Assembly (NCBI RefSeq): GCF_009905375.1
Contig: NC_133647.1
Location: 77,118,231 to 77,182,230 of the forward strand
Direction of reading: 5' to 3'
Source: Apium graveolens
Lineage: Eukaryota > Streptophyta > Magnoliopsida > Apiales > Apiaceae
DNA: 64,000 nucleotides
The position numbers and the translations under genes are program-made. The notes under the pieces are model-generated. The model had not been told where the DNA came from and did no database searches. It saw nothing but the letters and a program-made list of their open reading frames with translations. The first letter of the stretch is position 1, and the number at the start of each line of letters is the position of its first letter. Positions 13,187-24,120 of the stretch are shown here, piece by piece.

Positions 13187-13532
13187 AGCAAGAATTTCTG
13201 GATCAAGGGTTACATAATTTGTTCCAAATATAGTTGAAGATGATGGAAGTGAAATTCTAATGAAGAAAAATTCTGCTAAACTTGAAGTGATTCTGAAAGA
13301 GAAATGTCTGTGCTATAATGAAGATTCATCTCATCCAAGAGTAATCAGACTTGGTGATGGTTTAGAAAGGAATCATATCTCAGTACTTAGGACTGCAATC
13401 TACCAAATTGGAAGTCAAGATAAAGAATTGAAGCAAGTCAAAGCTACACTAGCTCAAGTCCTGAGGAATGCAGAAGAAAAGCTGATTTCAAACTTTGTCA
13501 AGAATCACTTTGGATTCAGATTGACTCTATAA
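13187..13532 (+). pseudogene. C-terminal fragment of Sirevirus envelope-like ORF
   Basis: The 90-codon frame 13260-13532 resembles the last 90 codons of the envelope-like ORF at 62192-63301. Shared features are an RLG/RLD segment, a LRTAIYQIG versus LRATIFQIG core, and an alanine-glutamate-rich helix before a NFVKNHFG or NYLRTTPD end. Its presence directly after the protease shows a deletion or recombination that removed integrase, reverse transcriptase, RNase H and most of the envelope-like gene. Function of this protein family is not known to me. Confidence 0.7.
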
Positions 13533-13655
13533 AATTGGTAAAAGCTACAAGGACTGTAAGTTGTAGTTAGTTGTCTAATTAAACTCTCATTGCATTTGTA
13601 CTTAAATGTTTTTGACATCATCAAATCTATTAACTTGTATATTTTTCATAATTTA

Positions 13656-13670
13656 CAAGTTGGGGGAGAT
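13656..13670 (+). other. polypurine tract
   Basis: caagttgggggagat lies directly before the 3' LTR and is identical to the tract at 63491-63505. It would prime plus-strand DNA synthesis. Confidence 0.85.
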
Positions 13671-14223
13671 TGTTAGATATATTTGAGATGTCATGTCTAA
13701 TCTGTTGTGTTTAGTTTCAGAACTTAATATCAGGAATTACTGGAAATCAGAACTTACTGAAGTCAGAACTTATATCAGAACTTAAGGTCATCTTTATATC
13801 AGGACTTAAGTGCGGATACTTCAGATAAGGAAAGCAGCTGATTTACAGGAAAGGATCATGACTAAAACAATAGAAGATATGCATGGAGAGTTAAAAGACT
13901 TGTAGAAGATAATATCTGATTGATATATTTTAGGAGACAGAATTATATTTTATATCAATTAGAAGATATCTTGTAACTGTGTACTATATAAACACAGCTT
14001 AGGGTTTACACTATACGTGTTATTATTATCGAGAACATTATACATTGTAACCTAGCAGCCCTTAGTGATATTGTTCAATACTGAGAGAGAACAACTGTTC
14101 TATTGTAACATAGTTTATTATATTGAATATATTTGATTACTGTTACATACTTGTGTTGATAAATCGATTTGATTGTATAAACACTATATTCAACCCCCTT
14201 CTGTAGTGTTGTGTGACCTAACA
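13671..14223 (+). repeat. Sirevirus 3' LTR, 553 bp
   Basis: Begins tgttagatatatttg and ends gtgacctaaca. A TATA box (tatataaa) is at 13985-13992 followed by cacagcttagggtttaca. Five copies of tcag(a/g)actta lie at 13717, 13747, 13763, 13775 and 13799. It is the same family as the LTRs at 27638 and 63506, but a diverged member. Confidence 0.85.
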
Positions 14224-14336
14224 TTTACCATATGCTCCCCCTCACTAGTTGGCTTTGCTTGACTGAATTAAGTTAATGATTTCTCCCCCTTTTTGTTATC
14301 ATCAAATAGAGTGGAGGTAGAAGATTGTACAGCCAC
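14224..14336 (-). pseudogene. Sirevirus remnant, minus strand, split by Athila
   Basis: Read on the minus strand this contains gatgataacaaaaaggggg and a second purine tract gtgagggggagc. These resemble the tract in the middle of the envelope-like region of the Sirevirus at 61803-61820, and a short frame before it resembles LNEIQASVELLVSLLL there. The same remnant resumes at 25593-25617 after the Athila element. It is the target into which Athila inserted. Confidence 0.5.
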
Positions 14337-15797
14337 TGTTAGGGCGAAATCACGTACTAATATTCACGCAAGTATACGCGTTCGCAAGTAATATAGAATA
14401 CTTTCCAGTTCATTCCCTCAGAGACTCAGACTAAGTTATTGTCTAATTAAACTCACTCACCAATGTATGATTACTTCTCAATGTTAAGATAACACTTAAA
14501 ATTGTTGATTAAACATTTACTATAATTAACTACTTAATTAACCACTTAACTAACACTTCAATTTATTAATAATAAAACACTCATGAGATCACAACTTCAT
14601 TATTACTTCCTTCTATAGCCATTGTTATTACCTTTAGCATGTGACAGTGATGATATTAATCGAATAACACAAAACTGATAAAAGCTAACTTTCATTGTAC
14701 TAATACCATTCTACCAAACATCCACAATTAAGATAGAAGTTGAATAGTCATCAATTATGTTGAGTTCCTATATGTCTACAGAAATTGACAACACAACGAT
14801 TTAAGCACAAGTTATTTCTTTTTGATTACATAAGGCAAATAAAACTGTTAGAGTTACCCACTAATCATGCACAACGTACATGAACCTATGCTAGCATGGC
14901 AAGTTCTGAATCTCAAGATCCACCGTCGCTTCACAAGAGATTAACACCCTATCTTATATGTTCGCGACGCACATAAGACGAATACGCACAACCAATACTA
15001 GATATCATGCAATCATCAGATACTAAAGTATTAAATAATTAACTAAAGAATTCCATAATAAATCCGTTACAACCCCATGATCACGATTAGCCCATAATAG
15101 AACTTATCGCCATCATGGGTTCATATGAAATCATGATAAACAAACACAAGAAAATAACAACTAAACTAATTATATTTAAACAGAGTACGTCACAAGAGTA
15201 AATAAGTCAAAGCAAGAAAACTAGCATCCAACGTTACAACTAAACAAGAATCACAAGAATATATGCTTCCTCTTCGTTGCGGTGTGCTAAATCGGTCTTC
15301 TTCCTTATCTCCTTCGCTTCTTGCAAAACACAATCTAAAACATAATCTCCTCTTAATACTCTGTGAAAAACGTCTCAAATCTACCTATATAATAGTCCCA
15401 TAAAACTCAGATTACATAGAAGTTGGAAGCCAAACAGAAGTAGAAGTCTAAAATAATTCAGTTTTTTCCCCGACCCTGCGCGGCCGCTCAGCATTTCTGC
15501 GCGGGCGCGCAAGGCTACTGCGCGGCCGCTCAGCATTGCTGCGCGGGCGCGCAGGACCCTACTGGAAAATTTCCAGGTTTGCTCCGTTTCTTCGCCGTAA
15601 TCTGCCCGTTCTTTTCCTCTCGCAATGGTGAACACATGCCAAGGCTTATTCTTGATGATTCCTTCTCCGAAATGCAACTAATACCCTGAAATGCATAAAC
15701 ACCAGAAAAACGCATCAAATACACAAAATACTTGATTTCAAGACACCAATTTAAGCCATTTTAAGACGTTCTAAGTGGTATAAAATGCCACTTAACA
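14337..15797 (-). repeat. Athila 3' LTR
   Basis: 1461 bp from tgttagggcgaaatc to ccacttaaca on the plus strand. It carries the GC-rich dyad pair at 15476-15554 and, in element sense, a TATA box (minus strand attatata complementing 15386-15393). It pairs with 24127-25587 without indels. Confidence 0.93.
15476..15554. repeat. GC-rich dyad pair in the 3' LTR
   Basis: Two copies, 42 bases apart, of a block of about 36 bases: ctgcgcggccgctcagcatt, one or two bases, then tgcgcgggcgcgcag. Its left and right ends are near-perfect inverted repeats (ctgcgcggccgc against gcgggcgcgcag), so each block can form a hairpin. It is CpG-dense in otherwise AT-rich DNA. The same pair occurs at 25266-25344 and 18384-18461. 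Confidence 0.9.
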
Positions 15798-15832
15798 CAC
15801 CCCCAAACTTAAATCGATGCTTGTCCTCAAGC
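15798..15832 (-). other. Athila polypurine tract with adjacent hairpin
   Basis: On the minus strand tttaagtttgggggtg abuts the 3' LTR. Five bases upstream in element sense is the hairpin gcttgaggacaagc (15819-15832). Tracts of this form are usual in plant Athila and Tat elements. Confidence 0.88.
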
Positions 15833-16875
15833 GTCACAGACTCAAAAACAAATAAAAATATGCATGAATGCAATCTATATGAAAATGCAACGATCCCCCT
15901 TACTACAATTAACCAACCAAATTGCCACGTCTCAACGAATGCAGTTAGACACTAAAGATCAATAAACTCATGTAAACGGACATACCGCCAGAAACGTGGT
16001 GTGTGCAAATGCTTAACAGATATGCTTTGGAACTAGACCAATTACTATGACTAGACTATCCTCAAAACAATCCTATGATTATACAAAGAATAAAAATTCT
16101 AGGCACAAAGTGGTATACAACACTACAAGAACTCTGGAGCTTACTACGGAATCGTGCTTTTTATTTACAACTTAAATGCTTATTTGACCGTGCAATGAGT
16201 AAGGTCCACAAAAGACTTATACAATGGTATCCATGTAACGAGCGTTAGGTTAGCGGATCCCAGACTCTAGAAGCCTTAGGTCACTAGGCCCAAAGTCCCC
16301 TAAGAACTTAATAACTCGAATACCAAAGAGCCCACTCTTGATCAATTATGCAAATTTTTTTTTTTTTTCTGAGCATGTGCGTTTCGCTCCATCTTACTCA
16401 ACCCTAGACTACTCGCATAACATGCGAGCCGGCTACTAGCCATTTGACGCCTAGCCACAACTAGCAACAAATTCCATTTTTACTCCATTTTTTTCTTTTT
16501 AATGCCTTTACCACTAAGAACCTATTATCAAATTCTAAGCATAATAAATAGATTATCCTCGAAAATAATCAGATCATAACAACAATCTAGCCCTTAAGCA
16601 TTCTCTAAGACTTAGTGAAAATACAAGTGCTTCTAGCATGCATACCAACCTACACAACTTAATATCACTTTAATGCTATCACTACACTCGCATCAATATC
16701 ACAATTCAGTCGATAAATCATTGCAAAAGGGATCATGGTATATGCATGAGCTATATGATATGACAAACAAATAAAGCTATATAAAAAAAACTATATGGCA
16801 AAAATTATGCAACTATATGAACTAACTATCATGAATATGCAGCTATATGACACACACAAAATATTCCTTAACTAC
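15833..16875 (-). other. Athila 3' untranslated region
   Basis: About 1 kb between the envelope-like ORF and the PPT. It is AT-rich with A and T runs (for example 16356-16370). I see no open frame of interest on either strand and no RNA gene. Confidence 0.6.
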
Positions 16876-16913
16876 CACCCCCAAACTTAAAATCTTCACT
16901 GTCCCCAGTGAAG
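16876..16913 (-). other. second PPT-like module with hairpin
   Basis: On the minus strand ttaagtttgggggtg (16876-16890) is preceded by the hairpin cttcactggggacagtgaag (16894-16913). This repeats the architecture of the true PPT at 15798-15832: a hairpin with a G-rich loop, a few bases, then ttaagtttgggggtg. It lies 26 bases past the stop codon of the envelope-like ORF. Confidence 0.7.
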
Positions 16914-16939
16914 GTAGTAGAAAGGAACACAGGGTATAC

Positions 16940-18118
16940 CTACTCGGAGTCATCATCATCATCATCATCACCCTCAGTGGGTGGAGTATCAGGCGGCGGG
17001 TATGCAGAGTCCTCACCAAAAACTGGCCACTGGATATCAGCTCCAAGGCCTCGAAAAGCAGTCCCTAATGCAAGGGTGAGCTCCTGAGCAAACTTGCTCT
17101 GCGTCTCATACATGGCATCCATCCTCCGTGAAAGCCTCCTATACTGGGCATCACCCATCCCAGCACCCTCCTGAGCTCTCGAAGAACTAGCCTCACCACG
17201 CCCTGGCTTGGCCATAGTAGCACCTCGTGCTGGACGCCCTCCTGGAAGACGATAACCCAGCCCATGCTCCTCAGGCTCACCACCGGTCCACTCCTGCATC
17301 CCATTCAGAGTGCCAGAATCTATCGGAGCTGCTGGCAACTGCAACTGCTCATGAACCGGCCAGTTCACTCCCACTGCTCGGCATAGCTTCGTAACCGTGG
17401 ATGCATAAGGGATGTTCATATGCTTTGCTCCCCTCAAAAACTTCAGAATTCCTTGGTAGATAAACTCACCAAGGTCCACATAGTATTCCTCATTCAGAAT
17501 TCCCCACAACAACTGTGCTCTCTCAACTGTGACCTCGTGTGCATGTGAAGAAGGCAAAATATTAGCACATATAAATGCATTCCATGCACGGGCATACCTG
17601 TTCATGGCGATCGCCGGAAAGTGACGATACTCATTATTGGCTGGACTGCGGTTCCAAACTGTGCCCGGTCGACAGAGAGTCGCACAAATCAAATCCAAGT
17701 CAAAATCCTCAGCAGTCTTTTCATTCCAGTTCTCCTCCTCGGGCTTCCTCTCTCGCTGTCCAATCACACGGCGAATCGCCGCAGGATGATAATCAACCGT
17801 CAGCCCACGAACTACCGAAAACCCATTCTTTTCAGCCTTCGCGTTCGCGTAGAACTCGCGAACAACACTCATCGGTACTGCTTCGGGTGACTCACAAAAA
17901 GCTATCCACCCCTTCTCTGCAATCATGGGCAACAACTCACCATCCCTCCCTGATGGTAAAAACCCCCTCTCCTTCAGAATCGGCTTCCCCAACAGCCTAG
18001 TATACTCCTCCTCCGCAGCTCTGTCAGTTAACCGAGGCCTTGCAGTAGTACCCCTTGATGAATCAGCAGTAGGAACTGTGCTGCTGCTGTCAATAGTGCG
18101 TGCTCTCTTGGGTGCCAT
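16940..18118 (-). CDS. Athila envelope-like protein, 392 aa
   Basis: An open frame from the ATG at 18116-18118 to a stop at 16940. It begins MAPKRARTIDSS and has a globular central part with conserved-looking tryptophans and the segments VVRGLTVDYHP and YVDLGEFIYQGI. I connect it to the plant-transposon domain found in the third ORF of Athila elements; this is from recall. The tail is glycine/arginine-rich and ends in a run of aspartates. I see no signal peptide and no convincing membrane segment, so the name envelope-like rests on position only. It is read in the same direction as pol, 501 bases after the pol stop, with a TATA box about 100 bases upstream. It has no stops although gag-pol has five. 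Confidence 0.82.
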   Translation of the reverse strand: MAPKRARTIDSSSTVPTADSSRGTTARPRLTDRAAEEEYTRLLGKPILKERGFLPSGRDGELLPMIAEKGWIAFCESPEAVPMSVVREFYANAKAEKNGFSVVRGLTVDYHPAAIRRVIGQRERKPEEENWNEKTAEDFDLDLICATLCRPGTVWNRSPANNEYRHFPAIAMNRYARAWNAFICANILPSSHAHEVTVERAQLLWGILNEEYYVDLGEFIYQGILKFLRGAKHMNIPYASTVTKLCRAVGVNWPVHEQLQLPAAPIDSGTLNGMQEWTGGEPEEHGLGYRLPGGRPARGATMAKPGRGEASSSRAQEGAGMGDAQYRRLSRRMDAMYETQSKFAQELTLALGTAFRGLGADIQWPVFGEDSAYPPPDTPPTEGDDDDDDDSE

Positions 18119-18215
18119 TGATTTGTGAATAAAAGTGTGTAAGAACTGATTTTTGATGTTTATGCGAGGGTTTAAGTGTAGGAAGTTTGTGGGAGATATG
18201 TGGGATAGGTGTATG

Positions 18216-18223
18216 TATATATA
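18216..18223 (-). promoter_or_regulatory. TATA box for envelope-like ORF
   Basis: tatatata within ccctatatatacatacacc on the minus strand, 98 bases before the ATG of the envelope-like ORF. The GC-rich dyad pair lies a further 160 bases upstream. This suggests a separate transcript for the third ORF. Confidence 0.55.
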
Positions 18224-18383
18224 GGGTGTGGAGTAGGTTAAATTAGATTAGAAGTGGGGTTGAGGGATAAAATCATGGGGTAATGGGAAAAGAATTCGTG
18301 GGTTTATGGGCTGTGATTTTTTTTTTTTGTGTGTTTTTGTTTTTTTTTTCTGAACTGTAAAAAAATTTTCTGGAACTCGACCC

Positions 18384-18461
18384 CTGCGCGGCCGCTCAGC
18401 ATTTCTGCGCGGGCGCGCAGCAAGCTGCGCGGCCGCTCAGCATAACTGCGCGGGCGCGCAG
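18384..18461. repeat. GC-rich dyad pair between pol and envelope-like ORF
   Basis: Two blocks of 37 bases, 41 bases apart, match the LTR dyads almost exactly (18384-18420 and 18425-18461). Flanks also resemble the LTR: cgacccctgcgcgg before and tctggaatttttt after, against cgaccctgcgcgg and actggaaaatttcc. A piece of LTR of about 100 bases seems to have been copied here. The rest of 18119-18619 is T-rich noncoding leader. Confidence 0.88.
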
Positions 18462-18619
18462 AGGGTCTCTGGAATTTTTTTTTTTCAGCCCCTGTTTTCT
18501 GATTTTTTTGTGTTTTTGGATAGGTTATTAACTTCTAAGGGTTCCTGTAACAACAATTCATGGGTTGCCTCCCACGCAGCGCTTCTTTTTCGTCATTAGC
18601 TTGACGTTCCGTACCTTTC

Positions 18620-21600
18620 TCACATAGTCAACAACATGGCACTAACCACCTCTCGGTTTGCCATGTCCCCATAGTAGTGCTTCAACCGCTGACCGTTAAC
18701 CTTGAATGCTTGGTCCGAATCATTCTCAAAAATTTCCACCGCTCCATGTGGAAACACAGTTTTGACAATAAAAGGTCCAGACCACCTTGATTTCAACTTC
18801 CCAGGAAAAAGTCGGAGCCGAGAGTTGAATAACAGAACTTGTTGCCCTGGCATAAATAACTTAGGATGTAGCTTCCTATCGTGCCACCTCTTCACCTTTT
18901 CCTTATACATTTTGTTATTCTCGTACGCTTGAAGTCGAAATTCATCAAGTTCATTAAGCTGAAGCATTCTTTTCTTACCAACTGCATCTAAATCCAGGTT
19001 CAATTTCTTCAATGCCCAGTAGGCCTTATGCTCAAGCTCCGCCGGTAGATGACATCCCTTACCGTACACAAACTGAAACGGTGACATCCCAAGTGGAGTT
19101 TTGTATGCTGTTCTGTAAGCCCAAACAGCTTCATCGAGCTTTAAAGACCAATCCTTCCTTGACGGACAAACAACCTTCTCTAGAATGCGCTTTATCTCTC
19201 TGTTAGACACTTCCGCTTGACCATTTGTTTGCGGATGATAGGCAGTAGCTACTCGATGATTCACATTATAACGCTGCATCATAGAAGTGAACTTACGGTT
19301 GCAAAAATGCGATCCTTCATCACTTATGATTACCCGTGGTGTTCCAAACCTTGTGAAAATTTGCTTATGAAGAAAATTTAGCACTGCCTTTGCATCATTT
19401 GTCGGTAAAGCTTTAACTTCGACCCATTTTGAGACATAATCGACTGCCAGCAAGATGTACTGATTATTGCAAGACGAGATAAAAGGCCCCATAAAATCGA
19501 TTCCCCATACATCAAAGACCTCGACTTCAAGCATCACATTTAATGGCATCTCATCCTTCCTTGACAAATTTCCCACTCTTTGGCAACGATCACACCTTAA
19601 AATAAACTGATGAGCATCCTTGAACAAGGTGGGCCAGAAAAAACCTGCTTGCAGAATACGAGCTACCGTCTTCTCACCTCCATAGTGTCCACCATAAACC
19701 GTGGAATGGCAGTCTCGTAATATCCCCTCCGTCTCACAGAACGGGATACATCTCCTGATGATCTGGTCAGCTCCCTGTCTAAACAAATATGGTTCATCCC
19801 ACATATACCACTTCACCTCATGCATAAACTTCTTCTTTTGCGCGAATGTCAAATTAGGAGGCATTATATTGCTGACAAGATAGTTTACAATATCTGCAAA
19901 CCATGGTTCTTCCTCCTGAATTGCAAACAACTGCTCATCCGAAAAAGATTCATTGATTAACGTTCTATCTTGTGAAGTAGAATCTGGATTCTCCAACCTA
20001 GAGAGATGGTCAGCTACTTGATTCTCAGTACCTTTTCTATCTTTGATCTCTAACTCAAATTCTTGAAGTAAAAGCACCCAACGAATGAGTCTCGGCTTCG
20101 AATCCTTCTTAGAAACCAGATAGCGAATAGCTGCATGATCAGTGAATACTGTCACTTTCGCACCAAGCAGATAAGATCGAAATTTCTCAAAGCCAAAGAC
20201 TATAGCCAAAAGCTCCTTCTCAGTAGTGGTGTAGTTCAATTGGGCCCCATTTAAAGTTTTACTCGCATAGTAGACCACATGGAAGAGATTTTTCTTGCGC
20301 TGTCCCAGAACTGCACCTACCGCATAATCACTCGCATCACACATCATCTCAAACGGTTCTGTCCAATCTGGTGCTATAATAACTGGTGCCGTGATCAAAC
20401 TCTCCTTGAGAGTTTCGAATGCTGCCAAACATTCATCATCAAATTTAAAAGGCACATCTTTCTCAAGTAAATTGCACAACGGCTTAGATATCTTTGAAAA
20501 GTCCTTGATGAATCACCGATAAAAACCCGCATGACCGAGAAAACTACGGATTCCTTTCACCGAATTAGGTGGGGGAAGATTTTCAATGACTCCCACCTTG
20601 GCCTTGTCCACCTCCAGACCTTTGCTAGAGACCTTATGCCCAAGGATAATGCCTTCACGCACCATAAAATGACATTTCTCCCAATTAAGCACCAAATTAG
20701 TTTCCACGCATCTTTTGAGTACGGCGCGCAAATTATTCAAACATTCATCATATGAGTGTCCAAAGACGGAGAAGTCATCCATGAACACTTCGACGTTATT
20801 TCCAATCATGTCAGAGAATATAGCCATCATACATCTCTGAAAGGTGGCCGGGGCGCCACATAACCCAAACGAAACTCTACGAAAAGCAAATGTGCCAAAT
20901 GGACAAGTGAAGGTAGTCTTTTCCTGATCCTCTGGTGCAATACAAATCTGATTATACCCGGAATAACCATCCAGAAGACAAAAATACTCATGTCCCGCCA
21001 ATCTGTCAAGCATTTGATCAATGAATGGAAGAGGGAAGTGATCCTTCCTTGTGGCTTTGTTCAATTTCCTATAATCCATGCATACTCTCCATCATGTAAC
21101 TGTTCGAGTAGGGATGAGCTCATTCTTTTCATTTGCGACCACAGTGATACCTCCTTTCTTAGGTACACATTGCACGGGGCTCACCCACGAGCTGTCAGAA
21201 ATAGGATAAATGATGCCTGCATCTAGCCATTTCAGAATTTCTTTCTTCACCACCTCCTTCATGATCGGGTTCAGTCTTCATTACTGTTCCATAGTTGGCT
21301 TACTTCCTTCCTCTAGCAGAATTTTATGCATACAATATGAAGGACTTATCCCCTTGATGTCTGCTATGGTCCATCCTATAGCCGATTTGAATTCTCTCAA
21401 AATCCTTAAGAGCTTATCTTCCTCACTACCTGAAAGGTCAGCTGAAATAATAACAGGTAACGTAGATGAATCACCTAAAAAAGCATACCTCAAGTGTTCA
21501 GGTAATGGTTTAAGCTCCAAGGTAGGTGCTTCCTCTACTGATGGTTTGAGCTTCCCTTCAGCATTCTTAAGGTCAAAAGTACCAAGAGATTCAAATGGTA

Positions 21601-22671
21601 TGTCGAGCTTTCGCTTCCATGGAGAAGCATTCAGATATTGTAATTGCTCGTTGCTATCTTCATCATCGCTGTCAAAATCCCCCACTAAGGCCTTTTCCAA
21701 TGCATCAGACATTAGCATGTGATCGAGTTCCGAAGTAACTGCGGAATCAATCTCATCCACTTTTAAACACTCCTCATCTTCTGTAGGGAATTTCATTGCC
21801 TTGAATACGTTGAAGGTCACATCCTAATCTTGGACCCGCATAGTAAGTTCCCCTTTTTGCACATCTATCAAGGTACGGCCAGTAGCCAAGAAAGGCCTCC
21901 CCAAGATTATGGGAATCTTCTTATCTTCCTCAAAATCCAGAATAACAAAATCTGCAGGAAAGAAGAGCTTATCCACCTTGACAAGCACATCCTCAACTAT
22001 GCCCCTTGGGTAAGTAATGGAACGGTCAGCCAATTGTAGCGACATGTATGTGGGTTTTGGATCAGGCAGATCCAGATTTTTAAAGATCGACAAGGGCATC
22101 AGATTAATGCTTGCTCCCAAATCACAAAGGCACTTATCAAAAGTTAGATTGCCAATGGTGCAAGGAATGGTGAAGCTTCCTGGATCTTTCAGTTTTGGTG
22201 GTAACTTTTGTTGCAGAACAGCGCTGCATTCTTCCGTGAGAGCAACGGTTTCAAGGTCATCCTGTTTCACCTTCCTTGAAAGAATAGTCTTCATAAACTT
22301 CGCATAACTAGGCATTTGTTCCAGAGCCTCAGCGAAAGGTATATTGATGTGAAGTTTCTTGAACACCTCCAGAAACTTCCCGAACTGTCTATCCAGCTTT
22401 TGTTGCTGCAATCTCTTAGGAAAAGGTGGTGGAGGATAGAGCTGTTTCTCCCCTGTATTAGCCTCAGGCAGAGTGTGTTCAACAGTAGTCTTCCTTGGTT
22501 CCGCCACTTTCTCCTTTTGCTTAGATTCTTCATCCCTAACTGCAGCTTCGACTTCTTTTGCCTTTTCAGCATCAGCTACTTTTCCAGACCTTAAGGTAAT
22601 AGCCTTGACTTGCTCTTTAGCTTCCTTCCTGCCTGGTACTTCCGTGTCACTGGGAAGAGTGCCAGGTTGAC
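18620..22671 (-). pseudogene. pol: Athila pol: protease, RT, RNase H, integrase
   Basis: Reads leftward. The protease carries DLGASIN (22103-22123). RT has the catalytic FMDDF (20771-20785), and RNase H has [12 protein letters not shown] and [10 protein letters not shown]. Integrase has an HHCC finger ending CDRCQR, then [16 protein letters not shown] and [15 protein letters not shown] for the DDE triad, and a C-terminal part to the stop at 18620. Five in-frame stops interrupt it: 21824-21826, 21281-21283, 21278-21280, 21092-21094 and 20513-20515. The frame is otherwise continuous across all of them, so the decay is recent and by point mutation. Confidence 0.9.
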
Positions 22672-23985
22672 GATTGAGCACTGCATTGGCTAATTGACCG
22701 ATTTGATTTTCCAAGGTCTTGATAGAAACCGCCTGACTCTTGCACAACAGCTTAAGTTCCTCAAAATCAGCACTAGTAGGTGCAGTTGCACTTCCCTGTT
22801 GAGGATATGATTGCCTTGTAGCATACTGCTGTGGTTGCTGAAATCCAGGTGGGTTAAACTGTTTACTTACTCCTTGCTGATATGGTGGCTGAATAGCATT
22901 CTGATTATTTCCCCAGCTGAAATTTGGATGATTTCTGTTGTTAGGATGATAGGTCGCTGGCACAGGCTGCTGTTGTCGCTGATAATTATTCACATACTGA
23001 ATAGATTCATTGACAAGAGAACACTGATCCGTAGCATGAGAACCTGCACAAAGCTCACAAACCATAGCTATTTGATTAACTCCATACGTAGCCAGAGAAT
23101 CAACCTTCATTGATAGCGCTTGGAGCTGGGCTGCAATAGCGGTGGTTGCATCAACTTCCAGAATACCTGCTACCTTGCCTGACGTCATCCTCTGAGTTGG
23201 GTTTTGATGCTCATTTGCAGCCATCGTCTCGATAAGATTATACGCTTCAGTATAGCTTTTAGCCCATAAGGCGCCTCCAGCTGCTGCATCGAGCATGGGC
23301 CGAGATTGGGCCCCCAAACCATTATAAAACCAGTGATTACCATCCAATCTGGCATTCCATGATGTGGACATTTTCTCAACATTTCCTTGTAGCGTTCCCA
23401 AGCCTCGCACATAGATTCTGTAGGTTGCTGCGCAAATTGAGTAAGAGCACTCCTCATAGCAGCAGTCTTTGCCATTGGATAAAACTTCACCAGAAACTTT
23501 TGCGCAAGATCTTGCCACGTAGTGATTGACCCAGCTGGTTCAGAATGTAACCAGTCTTTAGCTTTATCCCTCAGTGAGAATGGGAAAAGCCTCAACTTTA
23601 TAGCCTCATCAGTCACGCCATTATACTTAAAAGTGCTGCAGATCTCGACAAAATTCCTTATGTGCATGTTGGGGTCTTCAGTTGCCGCTCCTCCAAAAGA
23701 AACAGAATTCTGCACCATCTGAATAGTGCCCGGCTTGATTTCAAAGGTGTTAGCTTGAATAGCCGGATGAAGGATGCTTGACTGAATGTCATCAATTTTA
23801 GGCCGAGAAAAATCCATAAGAGCTGGATCAGCTTGAACAATACGATCTCCCATGTTTACTGGTTCTTTCTGCTCAGTTCCTGAATCTGAATCCTCAAAAT
23901 CTAACTTCTCCGGTGTATCAAGAACTTCGTCTTTCTCCTCAGCTGTATCTAAGGTCCTCTTGCGAGCACGAGAACGAGTTTGCAT
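22672..23985 (-). pseudogene. gag: Athila gag, one frameshift
   Basis: Starts at the ATG at 23983-23985 (MQTRSRARKRTLD). The capsid region includes IRNFVEICSTFKYNGVTDEA, a retrotransposon gag signature with a WQDLAQKFLVKFYP helix. A single frameshift near 23325-23345 moves the reading frame, which then continues as WFYNGLGAQSRPMLDAAAGG. A zinc knuckle CELCAGSHATDQC (CX2CX3HX4C) lies near 23022-23060, followed by a glutamine/proline-rich linker. The boundary with protease is approximate because Athila makes one polyprotein. Confidence 0.88.
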
Positions 23986-24102
23986 AAACGTTTGCTAAAG
24001 TACCTGAAACACAACCGAAAAGAGTAATTAACTACTACGTCCTAATCACTGAGTCCTAATGACCAATGATGGTAAGTACATAAACTAAACAATTACGCCG
24101 AG

Positions 24103-24120
24103 TCCCCGGCAGCGGCGCCA
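24103..24120 (-). other. primer-binding site, Asp tRNA
   Basis: tggcgccgctgccgggga on the minus strand is complementary to the 3' end of plant tRNA-Asp apart from one base. It lies six bases after the 5' LTR. Asp is the usual primer of Athila. Confidence 0.85.

Larger units (their letters stand above)
9466..14223 (+). mobile_element. deleted chimeric Ty1/copia Sirevirus element
   Basis: The order is truncated 5' LTR, iMet PBS, broken gag, protease fragment, end of an envelope-like frame, polypurine tract (PPT) and 3' LTR. Integrase, reverse transcriptase and RNase H are absent. The two LTRs are not related to each other: the left one ends attaaccaaca, the right one ends gtgacctaaca and belongs to the same family as the Sirevirus LTR at 27638. 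It is therefore a recombinant of two Sirevirus families or two fused fragments. No target-site duplication can be checked because the left end is lost. Confidence 0.75.

Noticed and set aside
17575..18000. 141-codon plus-strand frame
   Set aside because: It is antisense to the Athila envelope-like ORF, which has the better start, length and promoter context.
21838..22594. Plus-strand frames over Athila pol, for example 22017-22307 and 22316-22594
   Set aside because: They are shadows of the minus-strand polyprotein.
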